Part shown: positions 12,430-23,977 of the stretch, in pieces
Numbering within the stretch: position 1 is the stretch's first letter
Layout of the letters: each line of letters starts with the position of its first letter
Origin: Rhizomys pruinosus
Lineage: Eukaryota > Chordata > Mammalia > Rodentia > Spalacidae
Assembly: GCA_009823505.1 (NCBI GenBank)
Contig: VZQC01000392.1
Location: 1,381,427-1,445,426, forward strand
DNA length: 64,000 nt
Direction: 5' to 3'
The notes under the pieces: generated by a model
The model's database searches: none
Told to the model about the DNA's origin: nothing
Seen by the model: only the letters and a program-made list of their open reading frames with translations
Translations under genes and position numbers: made by a program

Positions 12430-12580
12430 GTTGTGTCATCCAATTCCAGGAGAACCCAGTTCCAGGGGAATCCGACACCCTTCTGACCTCCGCGGCATTG
12501 CACGAACACGGGTGCACCATTGCATGATGCAGAAGTACAATTCATACACATACAGAAATAAATAAAATTAAAAAAAAAAG
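12430..12580 (+). mobile_element. B2 SINE 3' half (copy 1)
   Basis: The sequence begins at CCAATTCCAGGAGAACCCAG, inside B2, and continues to AATAAATAAAATT and an A-run. The 5' half with the Pol III boxes is missing. Several indels occur in the GCATTGCACG to GCAGAAG stretch. Confidence 0.8.
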
Positions 12581-12809
12581 ACATTATTTAACTGTCCATG
12601 TGCTGTGAGGAAAAGTGACAAGAGCTATTCCAGACCAAAGGCAATGAAGACAACATGAAACAGCTAAGCAAGTCTGAAAGAGATTCCCCATGTGCTTGGG
12701 AGCTGCTGGCCCTGCCCTTGGGGTGCAATGCCCCACCCCAGCCTCCTGTGTAAATTCCACCTTTCATTTGCTCTAATAATTCACGGATCGTTTTACTTAA
12801 AAAAAAATT

Positions 12810-12955
12810 TTTTTTTTTTAAAGTTTTGTCTTTTTTTGGGACAGGATCTCCTGTAGCCCCCGCTGGCCTTGAACCACTTCATGTTGATCTGCATGCTTCT
12901 GCCTCTCCTGAGTGCCTGGGATTAAAGGCATGTACCACCATGCCTGGTTTAAGAT
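12810..12955 (-). mobile_element. B1 SINE, antisense (copy 1)
   Basis: T-run, GGGACAGGATCTCCTGTAGC, CCCGCTGGCCTTGAA and ATTAAAGGCATGTACCACCA mark an antisense B1 lacking its central part. Confidence 0.85.
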
Positions 12956-12957
12956 TT

Positions 12958-12985
12958 TACTTTTATGTGTGTACATATGCATGCT

Positions 12986-13027
<42 letters not shown>

Positions 13028-13455
13028 CCTTGGAGGTCAGAAGAGGATATCATAGAGATAGATATCATATCCATAGAGTTGGAGTTACAAGTGGTTGTGA
13101 GCTACTATGTGAATGCTTGGAGTCAAATTCAGGTCCTTTAAAAGAGCAGCAAGTTGGGGCTGAGAGATGGATGGTAGGTTAAGAGCGCCGACCGCTCTTC
13201 AGAGGACCCGGGTTCGATCCCCACACCCCACATGGCGGCGAGAACCGTCTGAAAGCTTCCCAAGTTCCAGGAGAACTCCAGTTCCAGGGGGGAATCCGAG
13301 GACCCTCTTCTGACCTCTGCGTGCATCGCACGACACGGGTGCACAAGACTTGATGCAGACAGTACATTCATTACACCAGATAATAAATAAAATAATAAAT
13401 AATTAAAAAAAAAAAAAAAAGAGCATCAAGTGCTCTTAACAGCTAAATCATCTCC
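12958..13455 (-). mobile_element. B3-like SINE, antisense, interrupted by a younger B2 (copy 1)
   Basis: Antisense B3/B2-type sequence with a (TG)n tract at 12989-13026 continues through TTGGAGTTACAAGTGGTTGT to CAGGTCCTTTAAAAGAG. It resumes after the nested B2 at GTGCTCTTAACAGCTAAATC. Confidence 0.75.
13156..13417 (+). mobile_element. B2 SINE, nested, indel-damaged (copy 1)
   Basis: It starts GGGGCTGAGAGATGGATGG and ends in ATAAATAATT plus an A-run. Compared with copy 2 and with other B2 elements here it has many small insertions and deletions, for example CCCCACACCCCACATGG for CCCCAGCACCCACA. Confidence 0.9.
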
Positions 13456-13629
13456 GGCTCTGAATTTTCTTAGTTTTTAAATGCCGCACAGGAAGACCAA
13501 GATCACAGTTTCATTTATAAATTGTTCTAGTGATTCTAAGATGATGAATACATAAACTCCTACTGTCACCTCACAGTGTAATCTGAAAGAATTCTTTACT
13601 GGCACATCATGATTATTCATAAGAAAACA

Positions 13630-13787
13630 TGCCAGCCAGGTGTTCTGGCACAAACCTTAAATCCCAGCACTCTGGAGGAGAGGTAGGCAGCTATCTCTGT
13701 GAGTTCAAGGCGAGCCTGGTTACATAGTGAATTCCCACCTTTGGTGACAGGGAGATTCTGTTTCAAAAAAGGACCACTCCCCCCAAA
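13630..13787 (+). mobile_element. B1 SINE, older (copy 1)
   Basis: GCCAGCCAGGTGTTCTGGCA, ATCCCAGCACTCTGGAGG and GAGTTCAAGGCGAGCCTGG identify a diverged B1 with a damaged middle. Confidence 0.85.
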
Positions 13788-13889
13788 AAAAACCCAATTC
13801 TCATGTTTCTTTAAACGACTTTCTTTAAAATTACCCACATAAGACTATCTCAGGCCTATCTGTTGGTATGCAGATGTCTGCTCTTGGTT

Positions 13890-14250
13890 AGTCAGTGTTT
13901 TAGTTCAGTTTTCTGTTGTTTCCAGGAGGGAAAAGAGTTTATTTGGTTATAGCTCACAGTTCATCATCAAAGGAAGCCAAGGTGGAACTCAAGGCAGCAG
14001 CCTTGAGGCAGGAACTAAGCAGAGGACCATGGAGGAATGCTGCTACTGGCTTGCTCAGTTACTTTTCTTCTTATACTGCCCAGGCCTACCTCCCCCGGGA
14101 TGGCACTGCACACAATGTGCTATTAATGTCCTCTTGCACTAATTACCAACTAAGAAAATCCCTCAAAGACTTGCAGATGGGGGAAATTTTCAGTGAGGTT
14201 CTCTCTTCCAGGTGAATCTAGTTTGTGTCAAATTGACAAAAAACCAAGCT
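13890..14250 (-). mobile_element. MaLR-type LTR, antisense (copy 1)
   Basis: The plus strand reads AGAGTTTATTTGG, CTCAAGGCAGCAGCCTTGAG, ACCATGGAGGAATGCTGCT and TGTGTCAAATTGACAAAAAA. This is the antisense order of a common rodent ERVL-MaLR (ORR1/MT-like) LTR. Only the LTR is present. Confidence 0.65.
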
Positions 14251-14850
14251 AGCGAGTCAGGAGGAGAAACCAGTGAAACAGTATCTGAAACATTCCTGGA
14301 TTGTAAGAGGCCTGCGGCTGTGTTAGTTCTGGAGCTGCCTGGGTCTCGATGGAGTAGGAAGTGAGGGCCCTAAAACAACCAAGGGCAGCTCTGGTGGACT
14401 TTATCTTGAAATCCTTGTGAAGGCCGCTAGACACAAACCATATTGCTAAAGCATGTGACAGGCAGTGCTGTGTGCAGTTCAGGCCAGCTCTCTCATGGGT
14501 CAAGAATTTTCCCTCTCTGAAGCATCTCAGCCTGGGGTGCACAACCCAGCTCACCCTACATGGCTACATTCTCCCATATGCCTGCTGCAGCTTCCTAAAG
14601 GTGCAGTGCATTCTTAATGTTCCACAGACGAGGAGTGAGGCAGTGCATGTATCCTAACAGACAGTCCTCCCTGAGAACTGCCTGTTGATCCAAGCCAGAG
14701 GCCAAGATAGCCTCTGAAGATTAGCATTGTCTGTTTCTATAAGACTCTCAGAAGAGTTGTCATGACCAACCACATTGCTGCTGGGTACTCAGGCCTCCTG
14801 TGCTGGACTCAGCAAAGCACAGAAGCAGTCAGGCTGAGAATCTCACCTCT
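14251..14850. other. Unique-looking stretch in copy 1 (paralogue 24341-24940)
   Basis: No repeat family or gene was recognised. A 101-residue minus-strand open stretch here is preserved only in part in copy 2 and has no domain. Confidence 0.5.
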
Positions 14851-14860
14851 TTTTTTTTTT

Positions 14861-14973
14861 GCCAATGCCGACTATATTTCAAGTCTCATGGCGGGTATTG
14901 GGAAAAGTTTTAATTAGCAATAATCGCGCCTCAGATAAACCTCATTGGCTAGCTACTGCCACTGCGCAAAGCT
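14861..14973 (-). pseudogene. U4 snRNA retropseudogene (copy 1)
   Basis: The minus strand starts AGCTTTGCGCAGTGGCAGTA and follows U4 snRNA to GTCGGCATTGGC, losing the 3' part. An A-run comes next (T-run 14851-14860). GCTGAGAATCTCACCTCT flanks both sides. Compared with U4 as I remember it, copy 1 has extra single-base losses, for example near AATTAAAACTT and in the GCC-ATG-A stretch, which copy 2 lacks. Confidence 0.92.
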
Positions 14974-14974
14974 G

Positions 14975-15489
14975 AGAATCTCACCTCTTAAGAATCATTT
15001 CTGAGTACTTGGTGAACCTTAGCCACTTCACTGTTGGGGTCCTTCTTCACTTCCTTATAGCTTCATCTTTCACAAATGCCACTGAGCCACTATACTAGTC
15101 TGGGTAAAACACAGATTCAGTGATTTGAAGAAAACTGCATGGTTCATGGACTTTTTCCAGTCTTGTGTGTGTGGATAGCTACTTGGTGGGGGGCAACACT
15201 GAGGTCAGTGTTTTCTTGTAGATTTCATTAAAAAGCTATCTTCTCCTGAAATTTTCTCTCATCCAATTTTTCAACATTTGAGTTAAATTTGTTTTTCTCT
15301 TCCTGCCATTTGTAACTTCCTTCATTTCTGTTTCTTATGTCTTTTAATTAAAAACAAATTTCAGCTCTTCAAATGAAGCAAATAATTTCCTGGAAAAAGG
15401 TAATTTATCCAGACCAACCACAGAAGAGACTTTTAAAAAAATTGAAGTAGATTAAGCTCCATAAACTAAGCAGGATCAGGTGTATTATG
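14975..15489. other. Unique-looking stretch in copy 1 (paralogue 25070-25590)
   Basis: No gene or repeat family was recognised in this AT-rich stretch. Confidence 0.5.
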
Positions 15490-15885
15490 TTCCTGTCACT
15501 GTCATAGAATGCCTGACATGAGCAACTTAAAGAGGTCTCAGGAAATAGTGGAGCTGATTGTGCCTTCCTGCCTCTCCTCTGACAGTGACTGTATCTACCT
15601 CTGTTGCTGCTGCCATCTTTGTGATGCTGTAACCCAGCATCTTCAGACTGCAATGTTTACTGAAGACCAGAGCTCTCCAGGAATCCTCAAGGCCTTCATC
15701 ACCAGATTGGACTGCGGAGGCATCCAGTCTCGTGGACTGAGGAGCTATAGGGTTCTTAGCCTCTCCAGTGTACAGACAGCCATTGACCTACCCAGCCATA
15801 TCATGTAAGCCAGTCTAAAATGCCCTTTGTACATATATTCACTCTGTTGTTTCTAGAGAACTCTGAATTAATACGTGTTTAGTAC
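15490..15885 (+). repeat. Dispersed rodent repeat, class unassigned (copy 1)
   Basis: It runs from GTCACTGTCATAGAATGCCT through CAGGAATCCTCAAGGCCTTC and ATCATGTAAGCCAGTCTA to TCTAGAGAACTCTGAATTAA. I recognise the last two blocks as part of a widespread rodent interspersed repeat but cannot name the family. Confidence 0.45.
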
Positions 15886-16441
15886 AATTCTGGGAAAAAA
15901 TACCATTAAATATTTGAAGTAAGCATGCTTATTAATGCTTATGTGGAAACTAAACCAGAAACCCAGGGAATCTTTAAAGCAAGAACTGTCATGAACATCA
16001 GGCCATCAAGTGGCATTACGCCACGAGAATTCCCAGGCCTGTACTTTTGTGTATGGCTAACAAGAGGAGTAGGTTTTACACACAGCCAAGGGACTTTGTA
16101 GGAACAGAGGTGCCATCTCCAATCACAGAGAGCTGGACTTAGCTGGTAAATCTACTGGGCCACCAGAAAGCACCAGGCTGAACTCTATGTCCATTTGATT
16201 CCAGTGTGAGCTCCATTTGGGAAGATGGATTTCTATCTTCCAACCATAATGGTACAGTTTCCTTGGCCTGTAGGCTCTCTTACTTGTGCCCTTCATGGAG
16301 TCACTGTGGTACAGGGTGTTCCCCCCTTTACAGGCTCTCTCCTTCACAGGATCTTTCTATGAGTTCACCTTCATAGGTTCGTGCTGCCATTTCTCCTTTC
16401 CTTGTACTCTCTACTTCATGAGATCCCTCCTTCATTCCAAG
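15886..16441. other. Unique-looking stretch in copy 1 (paralogue 25986-26544)
   Basis: No gene or repeat family was recognised. Confidence 0.5.
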
Positions 16442-16571
16442 GCTGTTCTCGAACTCTACAGGCTCTTCTTCTCTGCTGCCTCCTTTATAAAACTACATAT
16501 TTTCCAGCTGTTCTCGAACTCTACAGGCTCTTCTTCTCTGCTGCCTCCTTTATAAAACGCTACACATTTTT
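16442..16571. repeat. 65-bp tandem repeat, two units (copy 1)
   Basis: The unit starts GCTGTTCTCGAACTCTACAG and recurs 65 bp later at 16507. A related CAGCTCTTCTCT follows. It creates repeated open-frame peptide text that is not evidence of a gene. Confidence 0.9.
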
Positions 16572-18527
16572 CAGCTCTTCTCTCTTATACATGTATCATG
16601 GTTTAAGTGGTTTAAACTCGGGGTCCCCATGTAGAAAGGAAGAGGTTCCCAAACCTGAGGACCTTCTTTTCTTGTGCCCCAGAGCAAACTCTAGGGGTCA
16701 CAGAAAATTCCTTTCTAACTCTCTTCCTCCCACTTTGCCTTAGATTCTGCCTTCCTGTTTTTAGACTGGTTCTTGAAGTTTGGCAGGGTGGTGTTGGTAT
16801 AGGACAAGAGCAGGAGGCCATATGGGGAAGGCTATGTCAGGCTTGGCAGGGACAAGGTGGGGTTTAGGACATGGGGCTACAGGCCTGGTCAGAGCCCTCA
16901 TCCCAGGATAGAGCTAAGATGACCTATGTGCCTGGCAGAGGCCCCAAGGATCATGACAAACATCCTGTGGGGCTTTTGTTCAGGGCCTCCTCTGCTGTTG
17001 ATCTCAGCTGATGGCATCCAGAACCTCCTGTGGAACAGGACATGAAAGCCAGAGTGACCACATACCTGAACTACCACAGCCCAAGCTCCAGCCAGCTCAT
17101 ACTACCCAGAGATGGGGGATGATTCGGGAATGGGAATGGGGTGGTGCAAGGGTGTGCCTGGGGCTCCAAGCCTCTCTAGGTACAGCATTGAGAGCTTTTC
17201 AGTGCCCAGTGCTCTTCTCAAAGAACAGAATGAGGTTCTACTGCCAGACCCAGCTGTGCAGACACTCAAGAAAAAGGTGTGAGACCAGGCAATGCCTGGT
17301 GAGTAAGGAGAACAGTCACTTGGGACCTTGGGCAGGCTTGGTAGAACTGTTGACTGTCTAGTAGACAGAGAATAAGAAATGGGTTCCGAGGGACAAGAGG
17401 CTGAGGGTGAAGCCCAGTGAGGGTCAGCAAGGTGGTGGCCTCTGGAGCTCACCTCCCTCTGGTCAGGGTCTCAGACTCTCCAAGCTCAGCTAGTGACTCC
17501 AGCTGGCTATCTTTAACTAGGATGAGCATAAGCTGCATGATGACCTAGCATGAGGGCCTGTTGGGCTGTGTGGGAAACTCAGGTACCTTCTGTCTTTCTC
17601 CTGGTTCCAGGTCCTGTGGCAGCAGCAGGTCTTGCCTCCCAGGGCTGGCTTTTGGTATTGCTATCTGTCCTGAGCTTGGGAGTACTGGTAGAGTCCCTTG
17701 GCTCGGCTCTGATGCTCAGTGGGTTCCTGTGATGTGTCAATTACCAGCAAGAACAGCTTCTCACTGCACTCTCAGACCATGTTTCCCCTGCACACTTCAC
17801 ATCTGCCTCCCTGGGGTGTCTTCTGCTCCCCTGGCTTTGCTCATCATGCATTTTCCTTCTAAGCTACATGTGGAGGCCACAATTTTCATAAATCCAGACT
17901 ACTTCAAAGTAAAGTGTAGTCTGAGAGGAGAAGGCACACCAACGTACTTCAGCTTGATTTCAAACTATCAGCTTTGGGTAACTAAAAAGCCAACAGGAAT
18001 GGGTCTCTACTGGTATGTAGCCCAACTTCACACTCATGGCTCATGAGAATTGTTTCAAAATTTGTTTCAAATTATATCACCTGGCCCTCCAACCTGTGTA
18101 CTTCAAATGGCAAAGTAGAACGAATGGCTGTTCTTCACTGGCCCACTCCAGTATACAGAGAGGCTTCCCAGAAGCTGAGCCCATGTGTACTCAATGGGCA
18201 TGTTTGGGTAATGAGTACCTGAAGATCTGGGAGGATAATCCTACTGCTAATGCCTGGGATGCAGCTCTTACCTCCAGCCTGCCCCTTAATGTCCCATAGT
18301 TCTCACAATGTCTCAGAAAGACTCTACTAGAAACCTCTACTAGGAGCAAACTCAGTTTCATTTACCTCCTATATATAGTCTATTAGCAGCTGATCAGAAG
18401 GTAGGGGTCTGGCAGGGAACACAGGTGACAGGCAACATCACGGGTGTGCCACAATGGGCCTGGGAGCCCAAGAATGCTTTTGTAAACAGACTTTTCCAAT
18501 AAAATGTGTTTTGTTTTTTTGCTTTTG
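16572..18527. other. Unique-looking stretch in copy 1 (paralogue 26675-28637)
   Basis: This is the best-matched part of the duplication; 16346-17640 shows no length change against copy 2. Open stretches of 116-161 residues occur on both strands but overlap each other, have no domains and are not bounded by convincing splice sites. Confidence 0.55.
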
Positions 18528-18597
18528 CACTAGAACTCAAACCAGGAGCACAGCACATGCTAGGCAAGTGCCTTACCAATGAACTGTATCTAGCCCT
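18528..18597 (-). mobile_element. ID-like SINE, antisense (copy 1)
   Basis: CACATGCTAGGCAAGTGCCT and ACCAATGAACTGTATCTAGC match the antisense of the tRNA-derived ID element. Confidence 0.7.
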
Positions 18598-20717
18598 CCA
18601 GTAGATCTTTGCAGGGTGCCTGAGTCATGCATAGGGAGACGTTGGTGTAGGATAGCCAGTTCAGGGCTCAGCAGCCTTCTAGGGCCTGGGCCCGGATACC
18701 CTTATACTTACTTTTCATCAGAGGCAGTGCTCTAAATGAGGGTCTAGGACCACAAGAATGAGTCCAGGGTAGCTTCATGTTCCCCTCAACAGTACTCTCT
18801 TGAAGGACTGAAAGCATGCCTGCTCTGTGGCTTCTGTGGAGATTTCTTCCTCTACAACTATGTTAGTGCTATAGAGGAGCTGCTCTGGGCCACCCAGTTA
18901 GTCTAGACCCCAGGTTGACCACTGTCTGGAGCTCTCTGGCTGTGCCTCAAATTTTGGGCATCTGCCTGGCTTGTAACATGGGGTAGACTGGATGACCTGT
19001 GAGGGGACCTGGTTTCTCTGGATCTAATGGCTCCTTTTGAGTGAAAAAAAGAAACAAACCTGGTAACAATTACTTTCTAGAAAGTTCCCAAATGAGGGAT
19101 AAATGAGAGAAAATATTCTAGAAAATAACAAAAACTCATCTTCCAAAACTACAGAGAGGAGAGCCTCCAGTGAGTGAGGAGACAAAGGCATCACTGCCAG
19201 CCTGTTCTGAAGACAATGGGAACATTATGAACACTCCGATTCTGAGCAAAGGTAATTCTGTCTACCTGAGGCAAGGGGCAAAACCCACAGAGGCAGCTCA
19301 CTAGCTGCTGTGGAACCAGGGCGATTTCCTTTCAATGCTTTTGAGCCCAGAAGCTGTGTCCAGGCCACTGTCATGATCAACGTTTTTGGTGTCGCAAGGG
19401 CAGGAGGTTCTGCACACAAACCCACAATGCAGACATGTACCAAGAAAGCACAGTGTATGAGGTAGAGACACAAGAGGGGGAGTGTAAGGTGTAAGACAGG
19501 GGCCCAAGGTGGTCCAGTAACTTGGAATACATGATCAGATTTAAAATGTTCAAACAAAAAGGAAAAAGTCTACTTATCACAACCCCAAACTAAAATTGTA
19601 GACATACACTTTGCAAGGAGAGGGGAGGGGCTGGAGTTTAGTGAATGTCTTTCATTTCATACCTGTAGCCAGAATGAGAAATCTATAATTTCAATGAAAA
19701 GTGAAATGTATGAATGATGGAAGTATGAAATAAAACACATAAACCCAATGTTCCTATGTTGACTGTGTTGAAAGACAGAGATTCTCAACATCAAAATCAA
19801 GATCCAGGGGCTGAAGAGAATGGTTCAGTGGTTATGGCTCAGCAGTTACCAGCACTGGCAGCTCTTGTAAGGTTTCGTTCCTACCATGTTGGGTAATTCC
19901 TCAACATGCCCTGGGGTTCTACAGTAGAAAAACTGCAAAACCAAAATGCATACTTCCAGCAAAACTCTTGGTCACCAGGATGTAGCTCCACACAGCAGGG
20001 CACGACTGCAGTCCTCTCAGGCTCTGGCTCTACTTCTCCTCTTATCCTCACATTGGACAGGTCCTCTGTACTCAGACAGGGGTTTTTATTATGCCCATTT
20101 GCTTATTGTTCAAGGACAACAGGTAGAGTTGAGCTTCCCACAACCAAAGGTCATTCTTGACCTTGTCAGCACACAAGCAGATGCAGAAAGCAACTGGGTC
20201 CGATGAGCTCTGTGGGACTGTGATCCTCTGTGATCCATGACATAGTTGCTGCAATGTTGTCTGCATGGGAAAGGATGGCCAGTGGAACCAAGATTCTTCC
20301 TTTGAGGCACCATCAACCCTGCTCCCATGGCCCCTGAGGCTACATAGTAGGAGGTTTTATTTTTGATATTATTTATGCTCTTAAAAAGCCACACTCGCTG
20401 CAGAGAATCTTCTGTAACAGTTCTGGTTGTCTCAGAGGTGGAGCCAGTATAGTCGGGAGCTTTAGGTAGAGAGAACAACCCCCCAAAAGGGCTCTTTATC
20501 CAGATAATGAACAAGAAGCCCCAATGGTGCGGATTAGCCCAGACCTAAATGGAGCTCCCTTCCCATCTGGCCTGGCCTATTCCATGTGTGCTCCTGGAGT
20601 ACTCTTCCTCTAGGTCTGTGCACAGCTGACTCCTCACCTGTCCAGTGAACATTATCTTCGGGGCTTCCCTTGGGACCCTATCTGATCGCATCTGTTGAAA
20701 AACACCCCAAACAATTA
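18598..20717. other. Unique-looking stretch in copy 1 (paralogue 28711-30811)
   Basis: No gene was recognised. Divergence from copy 2 increases near the end. The stretch at 20375-20420 (ATTATTTATGCTCTTAAAAA) differs from the corresponding 30460-30510, a replacement rather than a simple indel. Confidence 0.5.
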
Positions 20718-20718
20718 N
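20718..20718. other. Ambiguous base N at the duplication junction
   Basis: This is the only non-ACGT character I saw in the window, and it sits between the last base of copy 1 and the first base of copy 2. It suggests a join made during assembly. Confidence 0.95.
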
Positions 20719-21260
20719 ACTTAATTGCCCATACCAATTTGGCCGGGGACTTAAGGGATAACTTTTGTCCTTGCCCTCAGAGGCAACTAATCCCAGGGGA
20801 TTATGCATGGGGGCACATCTTGAAATGCTCTGCAAATGTGAGTGACCAGTCTCCTGGCAGGGAGGTCTTGGAGATCCACTAATGGGACTTCAGCCAGTGT
20901 CTGGTCTATAAAAAAGAAAGTCTGTCATCGAAAAAAGGGGAGCCTGGTCTGCAAGACCTGATTTTTGTCTTCAAGTATGGAACTGGTAAAAAAAGCCAAA
21001 GGAGCCAGTGTTTCCCTCTCTCTCCCCAAAACCTGATGAGTGACCCTCCTGAGGACCAGATCCTCAACTGACCTTGAGAAAATAAAAATCTTGTTTAATC
21101 TGGGCTGACTGTGTGGTCTTAAACATCCAAAAGGAAAGTATAACCAGAAATAAATAATTAGTAAGGCCTGAGAAATTGTACTTCAGGTATAAATCTTGAG
21201 ACCTTAGTAAAAAGACAAAAAGTTAAAAAAAAAAAAAAAAAGCACTGTTGTTTTGCCTAT

Positions 21261-21417
21261 CTTTTTTTTTTTTGGTCTTTTCAAGACAAGGTCTCCCTGT
21301 AGCCCCAGCTATCCTGGAATTCACTCTGTAGACCAGGCTGGCCTTGAACTCACAAAGATCCACCTGCCTCTGCCTTCCAAGTGCTAGGATTAACGGCATG
21401 CACCACCATGCCCGGCT
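21261..21417 (-). mobile_element. B1 SINE, antisense (copy 2)
   Basis: This is the same insertion as at 11184, here with an intact flanking duplication GCCTATCTT on both sides. The contrast suggests copy 1 has been altered. Confidence 0.94.
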
Positions 21418-21511
21418 GCCTATCTTCAATTCTTACTGTCAAGTGCAGCTACCCTGTGGCTGCCACTGCTTTTGCCATCCTTCAAAGACATGAGACACAG
21501 CTTTTCAACCT

Positions 21512-21780
21512 TCTAATATGAACTGAAGACTCATGTCTCTCCAAGAATCCTCCAAACCTTCAGTGCCAGATGGGGACTGCTGAGACATCCAGCTTGGATG
21601 AGCAACTACTGGGGTTTCAGCCTCTTCGGAGTATAGACTGCCATTGTTGGACTACCCAGGCTCTATGATGGAGATACAGGAAGATCAAGACAGGATGTGG
21701 TGTTTACTGGACCTAATCATTTGGTGACCATGGGAAGGGAAGACCCCAGTGTGGACCACAAGGGCAGGATTGATGGTTGT
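21512..21780 (+). repeat. Dispersed rodent repeat fragment, class unassigned (copy 2)
   Basis: This is the duplicate of the fragment at 11440, including GGACTGCTGAGACATCCAGC, with single-base differences. Confidence 0.4.
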
Positions 21781-21949
21781 TTGGACTTGCCAAGGAGGAG
21801 TCTTCAAACAATCCCTTAAGGAAAACATGAAAGACATCTTTCAGCCTAATAATGAAAACAACAACAACAATAATAAAAGAAATCATAAGCTGGAGATGCT
21901 ACAACCTATGATGTCATAATCTTGATATATGTGTGGCATGCATATATGT

Positions 21950-22233
21950 ATATTTTGGAGTGATGCAAATTGGAAGGAACAACAACAATAACAACAACAA
22001 CAACAACAACAACAAAAAGACTAGGTCAAAGAACTGTCTGAACCGGTGAAGTTCTGCCCAAAACAGTAAACTTCTGCATCAAAATTTTTAAAAGAGACTG
22101 AGAAAAAGATGAAAAACATGTTTGGCAGAATGCATGAGCTCTGGTTGGGAGGGAAGGCAAGGAAGGGGAGTGGGTTTAGATTTGATTGGGGAATTTTGTA
22201 TGAAATGCACAGTTTCAATGGAAATTGGCTTAA
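21950..22233 (+). mobile_element. L1 3' UTR fragment (copy 2)
   Basis: This is the duplicate of 11870-12165 with a cleaner (CAA)n tract and small indels. Confidence 0.8.
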
Positions 22234-22507
22234 AAAAAAAAGAAAGGTCACAGCTTGGATGACTCTCAAAGACACAATGCTGAGGAAAAACACCAGTTTC
22301 AAAAGGTTAAACACAACTCTACCCACCTGGCATTTTGGAAAAGACAAACTAGAGACAGAACAAAAGAGTCAGGGCGAAGGGCAAGGGGACATCAGCCTGC
22401 AAAGGACAGCACAAGAGGATTCTGCAGGTGACAGTCTTGCGTAAATCTGTAGTGACAGTACATTTGTAAAAGATCACAGAGCTGAATGTGATTGTGAATG
22501 TGATGTC

Positions 22508-22665
22508 ATCCAATTCCAGGAGAACCCCAGTTCCAGGGGAATCCGACACCTTCTTCTGACCTCCGCGGCATTGCACGACACACCGGGTGACACAGACATT
22601 CCGCATGCAGACCAGTAACAATTTCACTACACATACAGAAATAAATAAAATTAATAAAAAAAAAG
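22508..22665 (+). mobile_element. B2 SINE 3' half (copy 2)
   Basis: This is the duplicate of the fragment at 12430. It too departs from the B2 consensus between 22580 and 22635, but with different indels from copy 1. Confidence 0.8.
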
Positions 22666-22879
22666 ACATTTAACTGTCCATGTGCTGTGAGGAAAAGTGA
22701 CAAGAGCTATTCCAGACCAAAGGCAATGAAGACAACATGAAACAGCTAAGCAAGTCTGAAAGACTTCCCCATGTGCTTGGGAGCTGCTGGCCATGCCCTT
22801 GGGGTGACCAATGCCCCACCCCAGCCTCCTGTGTAAATTCACCTTCATTTGCTCTAATAAATTCAGGATCGTTTTACTT

Positions 22880-22897
22880 AAAAAAATACTTATTTTT

Positions 22898-22929
<32 letters not shown>

Positions 22930-23030
22930 TTTTTTTTCTGTAGCCCCGCTGGCCTTGAACTCATGTTGATCTTGACTGCTTCTTCTGCCTCTTGAGTGCC
23001 TGGGATTAAAGGCACCACAACTGGCTGTAT
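22880..23030 (-). mobile_element. B1 SINE, antisense, with a long T-run (copy 2)
   Basis: This corresponds to 12810-12955, but the GGGACAGGATCTCC part is replaced by about 50 nearly pure T (22889-22937). Such a run is a common site of sequencing or assembly error. Confidence 0.8.
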
Positions 23031-23035
23031 TATTT

Positions 23036-23553
23036 TTAAATTTACTTTTATGTGTGTTACATATGCATGCTGATTGTGTGCTGTGTTTTTTGTGTGTGTG
23101 TGTGTGGTGTGTGTGTGTGTGTGCCCTTGGAGTACAGAAGAGGATATCATAAGATAGATATCATATCCATAGAGTTGGAGTTACAAGTGGTTGTGAGCTA
23201 CTATGTGAATGCTTGGAGTCAAATTCAGGTCCTTTAAAAGAGGAGCAAGTTGGGGCTGGAGAGATGGCCTAGCGGTTAAGAGCGCCGACCGCTCTTGCAG
23301 AGGACCCGGGTTCGATCCCCAGCACCCACACGGTGGCCGAGAACCGTCTGAAACTCCAATTCCAGGAGAACTCCAGTTCCAGGGGAATCCGACACCCTCT
23401 TCTGACCTCCACGGCATTGCATGACACGGGTGCACAGACTTGCATGCAGACAGTACATTCATACACATACAGAAATAAATAAAATTAATAATAAAAAAAA
23501 TTAAAAAAAAAAGAGCATCAAGTGCTCTTAACAGCTAAATCATCTCCGGCTCT
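23036..23553 (-). mobile_element. B3-like SINE, antisense, interrupted by a younger B2 (copy 2)
   Basis: This is the duplicate of 12958-13455. Its (TG)n tract is interrupted and shorter than in copy 1. Confidence 0.75.
23253..23514 (+). mobile_element. B2 SINE, nested, near consensus (copy 2)
   Basis: It is a full-length young-type B2 from GGGGCTGGAGAGATGGCC to ATAAATAAAATTAATA and A-runs. The host sequence AGAG(C)A.CAAGT is repeated on both sides. Confidence 0.93.
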
Positions 23554-23722
23554 GAATTTTCTTAGTTTTTAAATGCCGCACAGGAAGACCAAGATCACAG
23601 TTTCATTTATAAATTGTTCTAGTGATTCTAAGATGATGAATACATAAACTCCTACTGTCATCTCACAGTGTAATCTGAAAGAATTCTTTACTGGCACATC
23701 ATGATTATTCATAAGAAAACAT

Positions 23723-23868
23723 GCCAGCCAGGTGTGCTGGCACAAACCTTTAATCCCAGCACTCTGGAGGAGAGGTAGGCAGATCTCTGTGAGTTCAAGG
23801 CGAGCCTGGTCTACATAGTGAATTCCACCTGTGGTGACAGGGAGATCCTGTTTCAAAAAAGACCACTC
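23723..23868 (+). mobile_element. B1 SINE, older (copy 2)
   Basis: This is the duplicate of the B1 at 13630; it reads TTTAATCCCAGCACTC where copy 1 has lost a base. Confidence 0.87.
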
Positions 23869-23977
23869 CCCCCAAAAAAACCCATTCTCATGTTTCTTTA
23901 AACGACTTTCTTTAAAATTACCCACATAAGACTATCTCAGGCCTATCTGTTGGTATGCAGATGTCTGCTCTTGGTTA

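Larger units (their letters stand above)
10659..20717. repeat. 10-kb direct duplication, copy 1
   Basis: From ACTTAATGCCCATACCAATT to the N at 20718 this segment aligns in the same order and strand with 20719-30811. The offset drifts from 10060 to 10112, showing many small indels. It is constant at 10103 between about 16286 and 17650. Where known families can serve as reference (U4, B2, B1) copy 1 more often has the off-consensus base loss. It may be an assembly duplicate. Confidence 0.97.

Noticed and set aside
17011..17452. Two 116-codon frames on opposite strands, identical in the second duplicate copy
   Set aside because: Preservation only reflects the near-identity of this part of the 10-kb duplication. 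The frames overlap antisense and have no domain.
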